Assembly (NCBI GenBank): GCA_009823505.1
Contig: VZQC01000392.1
Location: 3,558,246-3,622,245 of the forward strand
DNA from: Rhizomys pruinosus
Lineage: Eukaryota; Chordata; Mammalia; Rodentia; Spalacidae
DNA length: 64,000 nucleotides
Reading direction: 5' to 3'
Part shown: positions 54,469 to 64,000 of the stretch, one piece after another
Numbering within the stretch: position 1 is the stretch's first letter
Layout of the letters: each line of letters begins with the position of its first letter
Notes under the pieces: model-generated
What the model saw: the letters and a program-made list of their open reading frames with translations, nothing else
Database searches by the model: none
What the model was told of the DNA's origin: nothing
Program-made: the position numbers and the translations under genes

Positions 54469-54610
54469 TTTTGGTCTTTTCAAGACAGGGCCTCCCTATA
54501 GCCCCAGCTGTCCTCACTCTGTAGACCAGGCTGGCCTTGAACTCACAAAGATCCGTCTGCCTCTGCCTCCCAAGTGCTAGGATTAAAGGCGTGTGCCACC
54601 ACGCCCGGCA
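54420..54610 (-). mobile_element. B1 SINE with long ATTT tail
   Basis: About 13 TTTA units, CAAGACAGGGCCTCCC and CCACCACGCCCGGC, with a short deletion. TTAAGGCAT borders it on both sides, within another B1-like element continuing to about 54712. Confidence 0.94.
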
Positions 54611-54712
54611 TTAAGGCATGCCTTTAATACATTCAGGGAGCAGAGGCTGACAGCTGTGTGAGTTTCAGGCCAGCCTGGACTATATACCTAGACTCTGTCT
54701 CAAAACTGTCTG

Positions 54713-54959
54713 TCTGGTTGCCTTGGTTTGTGATGACCTTGGTGTTGGGGTACCTTTCCACTTGTCCCTCCAAGTCTCCCATCCTCAGAGTCCAGCAGAA
54801 TGCTGGTTACTTCAGCCATGTGTTCTCTGATGAAGGACATCAAGCCTCATTCGTACTGATGTCTAGGCCAGTTCAAGCACTTGTGTGATGGTTCTGGTCA
54901 GGTTTTCATTTCCCTGCCTTAGTCCTGTGTGACAAATAGTTCCAAAACAGAAGATGAAT
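54713..54959. other. Single-copy sequence, no feature seen
   Basis: No repeat or exon was recognised. Confidence 0.4.
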
Positions 54960-54967
54960 GTACATGC

Positions 54968-55001
54968 AGACACACACACACATACACACACACGACACAC
55001 A
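54968..55001. repeat. CA microsatellite, interrupted
   Basis: CACACACA runs broken by T and G. Confidence 0.9.
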
Positions 55002-55163
55002 GGAAGGAAAAATGCACTTGAGGGTTCCTGTAATTCATATGATATAAAACAATACTATTTTCAAATAGCACATGAGAAGGTGAAGATGTTCGTTTTGTTG
55101 CTCAGCCTCTCCAGCTGTCCATACCGACAGCTCTGCATCCACTCCAACCAAGCCCATATCAAT

Positions 55164-55399
55164 TTTTAAATTTTTAAAAAATTTTAAATTTATTTTGTAT
55201 GTGTATGGATGTACGGTCTGCATGTAGGTTTGTGCACCCATGTCGTGCAATGCCGCAGAGGTCAGAAGAGGGCGTCGGGTTCTCCTGGAACTGGAGTTAA
55301 AGACAATTCTTAGCCACCATGTGGGTGCTGGGAATTGAACCCAGGTCCTCTGCAAGAGCAGTTGGCGCTCTTAACTGCTGAGCCATCTCTCCAGCCCCC
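55164..55399 (-). mobile_element. B2 SINE
   Basis: TGTGTATGGATGTACGGTC near the tail and GAGCCATCTCTCCAGCCCC at the head, inverted. Confidence 0.95.
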
Positions 55400-56483
55400 A
55401 GATCAAATTTGCTTTAAAAAGCATCTATCTCAACCAACACTACAGGGTGTTCTCCTGTTGTCCACCCATTGTCCCAGGTTCTGATTTACACTGGGGCATC
55501 AAAAAGGTTCTCTGCAAAGTCTACACAGGTTTATAGAAAGGATGTGAGCATCCTGGACTTTGAGATCTGCAAGGATCTTGGAACCCATCCCCTGCAACCA
55601 CCCAGGAACAGCTGTGAGGACACGAAGAGGGGAAAGGAATCCAGGGTTCACCCAGCCACCATCGCTGTGGATGCCAGCTGGGCTCTATCCTGCCAGGGGC
55701 ATCAGAATACCCTGGCTCCTCAGCCTACCCACCATGCACAGAAGCCTTCAGGTGCAGCCGCTTGCTCTGCAGCAACTGCAGAAAGGCCTGCAAAGGGAGA
55801 GGGGTGTGGCTTTCGGGGAGGCTTTGCGCAGGGCCACAGGGCTGCTGCCCTTACTCAGATGTCCCCGGATGCCGGTGGCCGGGACTGCTGGTGCATTTGG
55901 GTCTGTGACTGTCTCAGTTTGCACATTTGTCCCACTTTTGCTACTTTTTATTGCTTCCTTCCTCTCCTCCTCCCCTCCAAGTCTCCACCTGCTTCCTTCT
56001 CTTCCTTCCCCCCGACATCCATTTCTATTATTTTAGTATGTTCACTAACACTCTAACAGGAAGGATTTAATGCAGAGTCCAGCTCAGTCAATTAGTCAAA
56101 CTTTCCTGGCCCTTCTAGGAGAGCCCAGGCCCTGGACTGTTTACCCACAATGTACCCACTGGCATGTTCATGTCAGGTTGGATCAGATGTCTGTGTTCCA
56201 TACCAGGAGGACACCCCAAGAAGCTGGGCCTCCAGCGGCCAAGTCTGAGCTCTGTCTATGGCCCTTGGCTAGGACTGTGTGTTTTCTCTCTATTGACCAG
56301 GTCCAGTCAATAAATCTCCATCTCCAACTCTGGAACACAGGGCCTTACACACACTAGACAATTGTTCTAGCACTGGGCTCCACTGGGTTCACAGACCCCC
56401 TCTCTAGACGTAGTCTGTGCAGGACAGACGGCCACCAACCATGTTCACAACTTGCTCTTAATGATCAGTTCCATTTCTGTTTC
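55400..56483. other. Single-copy sequence, no gene recognised
   Basis: Open frames at 55469-56056 and 55560-56036 lack ATG-linked exon structure or domains. An inverted ID/B4 head fragment may lie near 56330-56385 (CAGGGCCTTACACACACTAG). Confidence 0.4.
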
Positions 56484-56626
56484 TTTCCTTTTCTTTTTTT
56501 ATTTTACTTTTTTTTCTGAGACAGAGGCTCATGTAGCCAAGGTTGGCCTTGACTTTGCTATGTAGGCAATGATGACCTGAACTTCTGAATCGCCCACCTT
56601 TACCTCCTGGGGGCTAGTACAGGTGT
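56484..56626 (-). mobile_element. Old B1-related SINE
   Basis: TCTGAGACAGAGGCTCATG, AAGGTTGGCCTTGACTTTGC and a degraded right end. Confidence 0.8.
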
Positions 56627-56760
56627 GTCTCCATGGGGGTCTCAGTGGCATCTCCAATGAGGAAGTGGGAAGTGGCCCTCTGTGGTTTGGTACAGACCAA
56701 GCTGGCATGGCAGGCCAGAGAGAGACCTTGCTCATACTTCTGCTTTAAGGAAGAACTGAG

Positions 56761-56988
56761 GGGATGGAGAGATAGCCTAGCGGTTAAGAGCACCAACTGC
56801 TCTTGCAGAGGACCCGGGTTCGATTCCCAGCACCCACATGGCGGCTAAGAACCGTCTGTAACTCCAATTCCAGAAGAACTCCAGTTCCAGGGGAATCCAA
56901 CACCCTCTTCTGACCTCTGCAGCATTGCACAACATGGGTGCACAAACTTGCATGCAAGTTCATAAACATACAAAAATAAAAATTAAAA
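56761..56988 (+). mobile_element. B2 SINE
   Basis: GGGATGGAGAGATAGCC start, GGGTTCGATTCCCAGC in the B box. AAGGAAGAACTGAG flanks it exactly (56747-56760 and 56989-57002). Confidence 0.97.
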
Positions 56989-57002
56989 AAGGAAGAACTG
57001 AG

Positions 57003-57682
57003 TGTATTCTGAGCCAATATGAGTGAGCATGACCCAGGAACCGAGATTCACATTGTCCCGACTGACTGCTCCCCTGTAGAAGAGGTCACGTGGAGTTTCA
57101 CAGTCATAGAGCAGAAAGTCACAAACCACAGCATTTACCAATGACATGCAGTGAGGACCTGAGTTGGGCAGGCTACCCCAGGTAAGGGATTCTCCTCTGG
57201 GGATTTTCTGGTGCTATCTGATAAACTTCATAGCCTTGGAGCTGGGGGTGGCTAGAGGCCTGGGAAACAAAGTGGTATCTTCCAAGAAGTTTAAATAATA
57301 GTCACGAGACAAGCAAAGGTATATCATTACTGAAGTAACCTAAGGTAGCCCAGGAGCAATCTTTCCCATAGCTACAGCTTCCCCTGAAAAACTCCAGGTC
57401 ATGGCCTCCGATGGATGCACCCTCTTGGGCCCATCTTGAACTCCGCAGCATGATTTCTTCAAGGGAGGGAGAAGCCTCTCCAGGACAGAGCAGACCAGCT
57501 CACAACACCCAGTTTGCTGGGCCACACAGCCAGGAGTTGCAGAAGGCCCACCAGTCTCCTGACCCCGTGTCTGCATCTCATCTTCAGCTGCACTGGACAA
57601 GTGCCATGGCCCACACACGGAGGGCCAGCAGGCCTGGGGCAGGAGGCGGAGTTAAAACTATGCCTATGCCAGGCATCAGGAC
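57003..57682. other. Single-copy sequence, no gene recognised
   Basis: Overlapping frames of 92-134 codons on both strands, none with a recognised domain. Confidence 0.4.
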
Positions 57683-57882
57683 TCGGGCTAGGGTGGAGCT
57701 CACTGGTTAGTGTGCTTGTAGAGGTTGCACAAAGCCCTGGGTTCAAGGGTTCAACACCAGAAGGCAGAGAAAGGAGGATCAAAAATTCAAGGCCATTCTT
57801 GGCTACACAGAAAGTTCCAAGCACCCTGGGACATACAAGGCCCTGTCTCCAAAAACAAAACAAAACAAAACCAACCAGGCAA
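57683..57882 (+). mobile_element. B4 (ID-B1) SINE
   Basis: ID-like head (GGTGGAGCTCACTGGTTAG; AAAGCCCTGGGTTCAAGG), then the B1-like end (AGGCCCTGTCTCC and CAAAA tail). Confidence 0.78.
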
Positions 57883-58155
57883 CACGGCCCCTTCTGTCAA
57901 AGCAGTGGAGGCACCTCCAGACACGGGACCTCCACACCACGATGAGATCCCTGGCATAAACTATGAAAAGAAGCCTTCTCAGAATTCTTCAAGTTAAAGG
58001 CTCGAAACCATCTGAAGAGCATTACTCAAGAAAAACAGACAAGTTAGAAAGAATTATGAGTGCTGTGAAGATTGCCGCACGCAGCTTTTCCCTGGGGACG
58101 CTTGAGGACACTTGGTGTTATTTAATATGACAGCCACCTCCTCTCTTTTTCTTTT
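57883..58155. other. Single-copy sequence, no feature seen
   Basis: No repeat or exon was recognised. Confidence 0.35.
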
Positions 58156-58272
58156 CAGATGTGCATGTGGGGGTGATGTGTGGTGTGCTGGGGTATGTCT
58201 GCGTGTTCATGTCTGTGTGTGCATGTGCATGTGAGTGTCTGTGTCTGCATGTCACTGTGTCTGTGTGTGCAC
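58156..58272. repeat. TG-rich low-complexity stretch
   Basis: GTGTGTG, GTCTGTGTGTGC and GCATGTGCATGTGAGTG words. Confidence 0.85.
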
Positions 58273-58324
58273 AGCACATACCTTGCCAAAAATATTGAGA
58301 ACATCCTCAGGGGTGGTCTTTGTC

Positions 58325-58480
58325 TTTTTTTTTTTTTTTTGGTCTTTTTGAGACAGGGTCTCCCTGTGGCCCCAGCTGGCCTGGAACTCACTGTAGACCA
58401 GGCTGGCCTTGAACTCACAAAGATTCACCTGCCTCTGCCTCCCAAGTGCTAGGATTAAAGGCGTGAGCCACCACGCCTGG
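58325..58480 (-). mobile_element. B1 SINE, chimeric in the assembly
   Basis: The left half has CCTGTGGCCCCAGCTGGCC and the unusual CTCACTGTAGACC. The same left half starts again directly after the N (59042). The right half equals the B1 at 53193-53350. Confidence 0.85.
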
Positions 58481-59041
58481 CTTATAAAAACTTTTTAAAG
58501 AATGAAATGAATTCTTTTAATTTTTCTTTTTTATTTTTATTTCATGTATATGAGTGTTTTGTTTACATGTATGTAAATGCACCACATATGTTCAGTGCCC
58601 ATGGAGTCCAGAAGAAGGCATCGGATCCCTTGGAACTGAAATTTAGGACGGTCGTTAGGCTACAGTGGCACACATCTTAATCCCAGCACTGGGGAGGCAG
58701 AGGCAGGCAAATCTCTGTGAGTTCAAGGCCAGCCTGGTCTTCATAGTGAATTCCAGGACACCCAGAGCTACAGGGAGACCTTGTCTCAAAAAGACCAAAA
58801 GAAAAAAAAAGCATGGTTGTTAGCAGCCATGTGGATGCTGGGAACTGAACCTGGAGCTTCGAAAGAGCATCCAGTGTTCTTCACTGTTGAGACTTCAGCT
58901 CCATGAACGCCTTAAAACAAAACAAAACAAACAAAAAACTGAGATGTAGCATAATGGTAGGTAGGGCACATAGCCCTGATTCTATCTAACACACACATAG
59001 CCCTGATTCTATCTAGCACACACATAGCCCTGATTCTATCN
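58411..59041. other. Probable misassembled copy of 53279-53905
   Basis: Sequence from the middle of a B1, through a B2 with a nested B1, to the start of the 27-bp array repeats the 53.3-53.9 kb locus almost perfectly. It stops at an N (59041) in mid-array. The only evident difference is a patch near 58737-58795. Confidence 0.85.
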
Positions 59042-59182
59042 TGGTCTTTTTGAGACAGGGTCTCCCTGTGGCCCCAGCTGGCCTGGAACTCACTGTAGAC
59101 CAGGCTGGCCTTGAACTCACAAAGATCCGCCTGCCTCTGCCTCCCAAATGCTAGGATTAAAGGCGTGCGCCACCATTCCCGG
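59042..59182 (-). mobile_element. B1 SINE, restart after N
   Basis: TGGTCTTTTTGAGACAGGG start and GCGCCACCATTCCCGGC end. It lacks a T-run tail only because the N cuts it. Confidence 0.93.
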
Positions 59183-59185
59183 CTG

Positions 59186-59375
59186 CCTTCCTTCTTGTTT
59201 TGAGACAGGATCTCTTGTTCACCATGAGCTTCCAGAGAGTCCCCATCTCTGTCTCCCATCTTACCAGGGAAGCACTGGGATTGCAAATGTGCACTGCCAT
59301 GCCTGGTTTGTGTGGGTTCCGGGGCTCTAAGAACTCAGGTCCTTACCCTGGAATAGCAAGCTCTTTCCTCTTCCA
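59186..59375 (-). mobile_element. B4-family SINE
   Basis: TTGAGACAGGATCTCTTG, GCACTGCCATGCCTGG and ACTCAGGTCCTTACCCTGG in inverted B4 order. Confidence 0.65.
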
Positions 59376-59479
59376 CTGTGGAGAAGGCTGGCCACTTTCC
59401 TTTAGGGAAAGTCTTATTTTATCATACATAATCCTTCCTTGTCCAAAGAATAGAGTCTCATACCTTAAGATTTCATTTC

Positions 59480-59848
59480 TTTTTATTTTTCTCTAGTATG
59501 TGTATGGTGTGTGTGCATGTGCGTGTCTGTGTGTCTGTGTGTCTGTGTCTGTGTGTCTGCGTCTGTGTGTCTGTGTATGTGTCTGTGTCTGTGTGTCTGT
59601 GTCTGTGTGTCTGTGTCTGTGTGTCTGTGTATGTGTCTGTGTCTGTGTGTCTGTGTCTGTGTGTCTGTGTCTGTGTGTCTGTGTGTCTGTGTGTGTGTCC
59701 ACAGAAACCAGCAGAGGGCACTGGGTCCCCAGGAGCTGGAGTTACAGGCAGTTGTGAGCTGCCTGATATGGGTGATTGGTGGAACCAAACTCGGGTCCTC
59801 CAGAAGAGCAGCAAATGTTGTTAACTGCTAAGCCATTTCTCTAGCCCC
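59480..59848 (-). mobile_element. B2 SINE with expanded TGTGTC microsatellite
   Basis: Between the B2 tail (TATGTGTATGG) and body (CCACAGAAACCAGCAGAGG) lies about 195 bp of TGTGTC/TGTCTG repeats (59505-59699), some in a larger 60-bp period. Head TAAGCCATTTCTCTAGCCCC. Confidence 0.9.
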
Positions 59849-59874
59849 AGAGGATATTAATTCATTTTAAGTCA

Positions 59875-60025
59875 GCCAGGTGCGGTGGCACATGCATTTA
59901 ATCCCACCACTTGGGAGGCAGAGGCAGGTGGATCTCCGTTAGTTCAAGGCCAGCCTAGTCTACATAGTGAGTTCCAGGCCAGCTGGGGCCACAGGGAAAC
60001 CCTGTCTCAAAAAGACCAAAAAGAA
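59875..60025 (+). mobile_element. B1 SINE
   Basis: GCCAGGTGCGGTGGCACATG start and AAACCCTGTCTCAAAAAG end. Confidence 0.95.
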
Positions 60026-60411
60026 AAAAGTTAAAAGAACTGCTTTATTAGTGAAATGAAGATTGCATACATTCTTTAACAGCTAAATTGCAGAAAGACT
60101 GGAAATACGTGGGACTCCATTGAGATACAGCTCATTCTTTCCCCAAACCTCCTATCTCACTCTGGAGTTGAATCACAATATGGCTTAATTTTCCTGCACA
60201 AGATCAGGAATCTGGGCTGTCATCCCTTGTGTCACTCCTCGGGAAGTCACTAGATCTTTGAGCCAACTACTATGGTCCTGGCACACCTTGAGGAGAGTAA
60301 ATTTGTTGAGGGAACGGCTCGCACAGGACTATTATCCCCCACTCTGCTTCAGTTTCTCAGGTCATATATTATTATGTTTTATATTTCTCTCTATCTCTTT
60401 CAATGACTGGT
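60026..60411. other. Single-copy sequence, no feature seen
   Basis: No repeat or exon was recognised. Confidence 0.4.
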
Positions 60412-60664
60412 TCCTTTTTTATTTTTTTTAAATAATTATTTATTTATTTATTTATTTTGTGTGTGTGTGTATGAGTGTACTGTCTGCATGTAGGTTGGTG
60501 CACCCGTGTCATGCAATGCCACTGAGGTCAGAAGACGGCATCGGATTCCCCTGGAACTGGAGTTAAAGACGGTTCTCAGCTGCCATGTGGGTGCTGGGAA
60601 TCGAACCCAGGTCCTCTGCAAAAGCAATCGGCACTCTCAACCACTGAGCCATCTCTCAAGCCCC
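60412..60664 (-). mobile_element. B2 SINE
   Basis: Tail with ATTT units and a short TG run, GTATGAGTGTACTGTCTGC, head GAGCCATCTCTCAAGCCCC. Confidence 0.95.
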
Positions 60665-60767
60665 TTACTTTATTTTCTTATTTAACATGAAAATATTATT
60701 TATTAAAGATTTAGTCATGAGACAGAGCAAGATGGCAAATTTACCAACTTGTTAAAGGAATTGAATC

Positions 60768-60992
60768 TGGGGGCTGGAGAGATGGCTCAGCAGTTAAGAG
60801 CACCGACTGCTCTTGCAGAGGACCCAGGTTCGATTCCCAGCACCCACATGGCGGCTAAGAACTGTCTTTAACTCCAGTTCCAGGGGAATCTGATGCCCTC
60901 TCCTGACCTCTGTGGCATTGCATGACACAGGTGCACAAACCTACATGCAGACAGTACATTCATACACATACAAAAATAAATAAATAAAATAA
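60768..60992 (+). mobile_element. B2 SINE
   Basis: GGGGGCTGGAGAGATGGCTC start, GGTTCGATTCCCAGC in the B box, AAATAAATAAAAT tail. GAATCTG precedes and follows it. Confidence 0.95.
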
Positions 60993-61566
60993 AAGAATCT
61001 GAATTACATTCATGACCCATTGTAACAACCTAACCTCGCTGGTCACATAGGTTGAAATAAGAAGTTTTGTCTGTAGTGGGTCTTGGGCTTTATTGTTGTT
61101 TAGATTTTTAGAGGAAGCTCTTCCACACATATTTTTGTTGGAGTTACAGAATGCCACATCCCAGCAGGAGCTGGCCAAGATAGCAAAGCTTTTATAGACA
61201 CTGAGTACTGAACTTATCTTAGCAAGAACAGAGAGAACAGAAATCAAATATGTAGAGCCCCAAATCTTTGTGCTAACCCTGTATTTTTAGTTTGGATACA
61301 AAAGCGCTTGGTCCCTTGAAGAACTAGAGGAACTGAGAAATTATTGCTTTCTCCTGAAGAGCATGCTGGATAGGAAACTCACTGCTGGGCCCAGAACGTC
61401 CGTTTTTTACAGCACACATGTGTTTCTTGTTTTGCTAGAGCTTGGCTAGGGTTAGCTGTAACTGACGAAGTCATGAGCCCAGCACTTCAGGGCCTTTCCA
61501 TTGCTCCTGGCATCTGTAGCCCTGGGAAACTAGGTCTTTCCTGGAAGTTAAGAACCTGGAGTGTTG
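60993..61566. other. Single-copy sequence, no gene recognised
   Basis: A 95-codon minus-strand frame (61247-60960) runs into the B2 and is not supported as a gene. Confidence 0.4.
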
Positions 61567-61800
61567 GACAGGAGAGCTGGTTCAGTGGTTAGGAGCACTC
61601 ACTGGCTGCTCTTGCAGAGGACCTGCGTTTGGTTCCCAGCACCCACATGGTGGCTAACAACCATCTATAACTCCAGTTCCAGGGGACTCCGAGACCCTCT
61701 TCTGACCTCTGCGGCATTGTATGACATGGGTGCACAGACCTACATGCAGACAGTACATTCATACACATAATAAAATAAATAAAATTTAAAAAACATATAT
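61567..61800 (+). mobile_element. B2 SINE
   Basis: GGAGAGCTGGTTCAGTGG head, ACCCTCTTCTGACCTCTGC, AAATAAATAAAATTT tail. Confidence 0.93.
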
Positions 61801-62357
61801 TTATTATTTGTATGTGTATGAATGTACTGTCTGCATGTAGGTCTGTGCACCCATGTCATGCTATGCCGCGGAGGTCAGAAGAGGGCGTCGGAGTCCCCTG
61901 GAACTGGAGTTCTAAGTGGTTGTTAGCTGCCATGTGGGTGCTGGGTCCTCTGCAAGAGCAGCCAGTACTCTTTTTTTTTCACATAAATTTATTTTTATTT
62001 TTTTAACAAATCTAGACCCGTGTTCCCGCCCATTCCCCCACCCCACCAGAGCTCATGAATTCTGCCAAACATGCCCCTCATCTCTTTCTCAGTCTTTCTC
62101 AATATTCTCCATGAGGAAGTCGACTGCACTGAGAAGTTCACTGTTTCAGTCAGTTCTTTGATGCAGTCCTTTCTGTTGTTGTTGTTGTTGTTGTTTCCAA
62201 TATGCATCACGCCCAACTGCCTTGGACAAAAGCTCAGGGGGCCCTACACAAGAAATACTTACAACTAGGTAATTGGCACTAGCATCCACAGATGAGGGAT
62301 ACCATTCGTTGTTTGTGCAGCCGGTACTCTTAACTTCTCAGCCATCTCTCCAGCCCC
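61801..62357 (-). mobile_element. B2 SINE split by an L1 fragment
   Basis: Tail and body at 61801-61972, head at 62317-62357 (CAGCCATCTCTCCAGCCCC). A short deletion is seen in CATGTGGGTGCTGGGTCC. Confidence 0.95.
61973..62316 (-). mobile_element. Young 5'-truncated L1 3' UTR inside B2
   Basis: Inverted L1 end with T-run, TGGGGGAATGGGCGGG-complement, a GTT repeat, and GATGAGGGATACCATTCGTTG. GCAGCCAGTACTCTT (61958-61972) and GCAGCCGGTACTCTT (62317-62331) flank it. It is the same L1 family as at 38.2 kb. Confidence 0.95.
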
Positions 62358-62596
62358 AAAGGCTTGGTTTTGAAGGCAGCTCTTGACAGAGCCATTAGGA
62401 AGAACGATGGGGTAGGTTTCATTTGGTCTCCCCAGGAAAGGAAAACTCAACATTCTGATTAGGTTCAGCAGGACTTGGTCTTGCAGAGCTCTGGGCAAAG
62501 AAGGGAGGATCATAAGACGTGTGAGGCCTTCTGCTGCGTTCCTATCCTGACTCTAGAGCTGAGAGGATAGACCCATATTGTCACATTTATTTCTTT

Positions 62597-62748
62597 GGGG
62601 GGAGGGCACATACAACTGCTTGTGTGTGGAGGTCAGGGGACAACCTTCGGGAGTCAGCTCTCTCCTACCATGTGGGTCCTGAGGATCCGGCTCAGGTCAT
62701 CAGGCAAGCAGCGAGTGCCTCCGCCCACCCAGCCATCTGGCTGCCCCC
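62597..62748 (-). mobile_element. B3 SINE
   Basis: TGTGTGGAGGTCAGGGGAC, TACCATGTGGGTCCTGAGG and CAGGTCATCAGGCAAGCAG in inverted B3 order. Confidence 0.88.
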
Positions 62749-62996
62749 AAAGTAAAAGTGTGAACATGACTGTACTGGGTGTCTGAGTAACTGTGACCGT
62801 TTGACATCCTGGTATTGATGTGAAAGCACAACTTCACCTCAAAGAGGATAAGATACAATTTATTCTGGAGCCAAATATAAGTGAGCATGGACACAGATTC
62901 AGGTTACCCCAAACTCCATGTTCCAGTGTGGAAGCAGTTTCGTGAAGTTTCTATAAAAAGAAAAATGATAAGTCATAAATCAAGATACTTTTCAGG

Positions 62997-63206
62997 GCTG
63001 GAAAGATGGCTCAGTGGTTACGAGCACTGGCTGCTCTTGCAGAGGACCTGGGTTCAATTCCCAGCACCCACATGGCAGCTAAGAACCATCCATAACTCCA
63101 GTTCCAGGGGGGATCCAATACCCTCTTCTGAATGACACAGGTGCACTTACATACATGCAGGCAATACACTCATACACATAAAATAAAATAAAATATTAAA
63201 ATAATA
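62997..63206 (+). mobile_element. B2 SINE
   Basis: GGCTGGAAAGATGGCTCAG start, GGTTCAATTCCCAGC in the B box, ATAAAATAAAATATT tail. A short gap follows CCCTCTTCTG. Confidence 0.93.
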
Positions 63207-64000
63207 ATCAAGACACTTCAAATACATTGATGGGTACACTCAGTAGGTAGGTCATAGCAAAGTGGGGGAGTTCTACTAGAGGTCTCAGATGCTGATGATA
63301 GCTTTTTGGTTGGTGAGGCCTAGTGGTCTACTAGTAAATACCTTTCAAGAGGCTTTTTTATCTGTTAGTCACAGAAGTTAGTTCAGAAACAGAGCTGGGC
63401 AAGGAAATGGCTATTTAGGGGCTGAAGGCAGCCAGAGATAAATGGCAATTAGGCTCTGAGCCTGCCGCATTCCAGACTCTCTAATCAGCTGATTGGTGTT
63501 GCTGTTTTCCTTGGAACTTCGTTCATACTGAGCTCCATCCAGGAAGAGCTGGTATCTTATCTGCTCATGTCCCAAACACACATGATATCCCAAACTTTTT
63601 ACAAGAGGCATTGTCAAAATGGCTGAACTATTTAGTCCTCTCTCTGGTCCCTAACCCCAATCTGCTAGGTGGCTGAAGAGTAGAGAAAGTTAGACAGCAG
63701 CAGATGAGGGAGGGGAAGAAACGAGGGGCTCTGCAACAGATAATGCAGACGAGAACTGAAGGAAGAGTCGGGGAGCCGAGGTGCTGGACCCAGTGTGGAT
63801 TCTACTGGAGTGTGGTGTCAGCCTAGAAAGTCTTCCAAGAGGACTCGGGACCTTCTGATCGTCCACGGGGGCCTGAGACAACGCTTAGTCCCAGGTGTCT
63901 CCTGAGAATAGGGGGACTCCAGCTCTCGGAAGCTAAACCTGGTGTTACTTGGAGCTGGCCACTCTGAGCACAGAGTATCAGCTTGATCCAGCCAGCCCAG
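63207..64000. other. Single-copy sequence to the window end, no gene recognised
   Basis: No SINE or exon was recognised. Short frames occur on the minus strand (63617-63411 and 63881-63690) without support. Confidence 0.4.

Noticed and set aside
55469..56056. 195-codon plus-strand frame
   Set aside because: It begins without an ATG, overlaps another long frame, and has no domain or splice signals.
58411..59040. Segmental duplication of the 53.3-53.9 kb locus
   Set aside because: The copy starts inside one B1, ends at an N in mid-array, and the interrupted B1 restarts right after it. Assembly error explains this better than a biological duplication.
59473..59831. Frames rich in Thr-Asp-His or Cys-Val repeats
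   Set aside because: They are translations of the TGTGTC microsatellite inside a B2.

Overview
The window is mammalian nuclear DNA from a muroid rodent, probably a cricetid such as a hamster. The evidence is the dense mix of B1, B2, B3 and B4/ID-B1 SINEs on both strands, an L1 lineage with a rodent-type ORF2 end, ERVL-MaLR LTR elements, an ancient MIR, and many microsatellites. The genus is an inference from the B2 and B1 sequence type. There is no prokaryotic gene organisation. I find no intact protein-coding gene; the long reading frames are products of tandem repeats, SINEs or a GC-rich island.

Layout. 1-5 kb: SINEs around a 2.4-kb minisatellite with a 22-bp unit. 5-8 kb: a complete ERVL-MaLR element with matching 5-bp target duplications, lying inside a B4 SINE; each of its LTRs carries the same B2 fragment. 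8-13 kb: mostly single-copy DNA. 13.2-16.1 kb: a second, older MaLR element on the minus strand, itself interrupted by a B2 and by an LTR-like block. 16.7-18.6 kb: a SINE cluster. 18.6-20.9 kb: a 34-bp minisatellite with a nearly invariant core. 21-26.9 kb: SINEs, an L1 3' end and single-copy sequence. 26.9-27.8 kb: the only strong CpG island. On the minus strand it shows an ETS-type site, a candidate untranslated first exon with a short upstream ORF, and a consensus splice donor. A gene may therefore start here and run leftwards, but I could not recognise its later exons. A 60-65 bp repeat array adjoins the island.

28-44 kb is again repeat-rich. It includes a B2-B1 chimeric SINE seen twice (34.9 and 39.2 kb), an unclassified dispersed repeat seen twice (29.4 and 34.5 kb), an L1 3' end broken by an N at 38,527, and a 9-bp GAG-GAG-CCG array. 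44.5-46.7 kb is SINE-poor, with a MIR and two AT-rich blocks that look like conserved non-coding elements; one has a PBX-MEIS type site. 46.7-64 kb is nested SINEs, old LTR-like pieces, a 27/30-bp array, a second sequence break at 59,041, and a young L1 fragment inside a B2.

Most of the window's history can be read as stacked retrotransposon insertions, dated relative to each other by target-site duplications. Two stretches (about 38.5-39.7 kb and 58.3-59.0 kb) look like assembly errors rather than biology.
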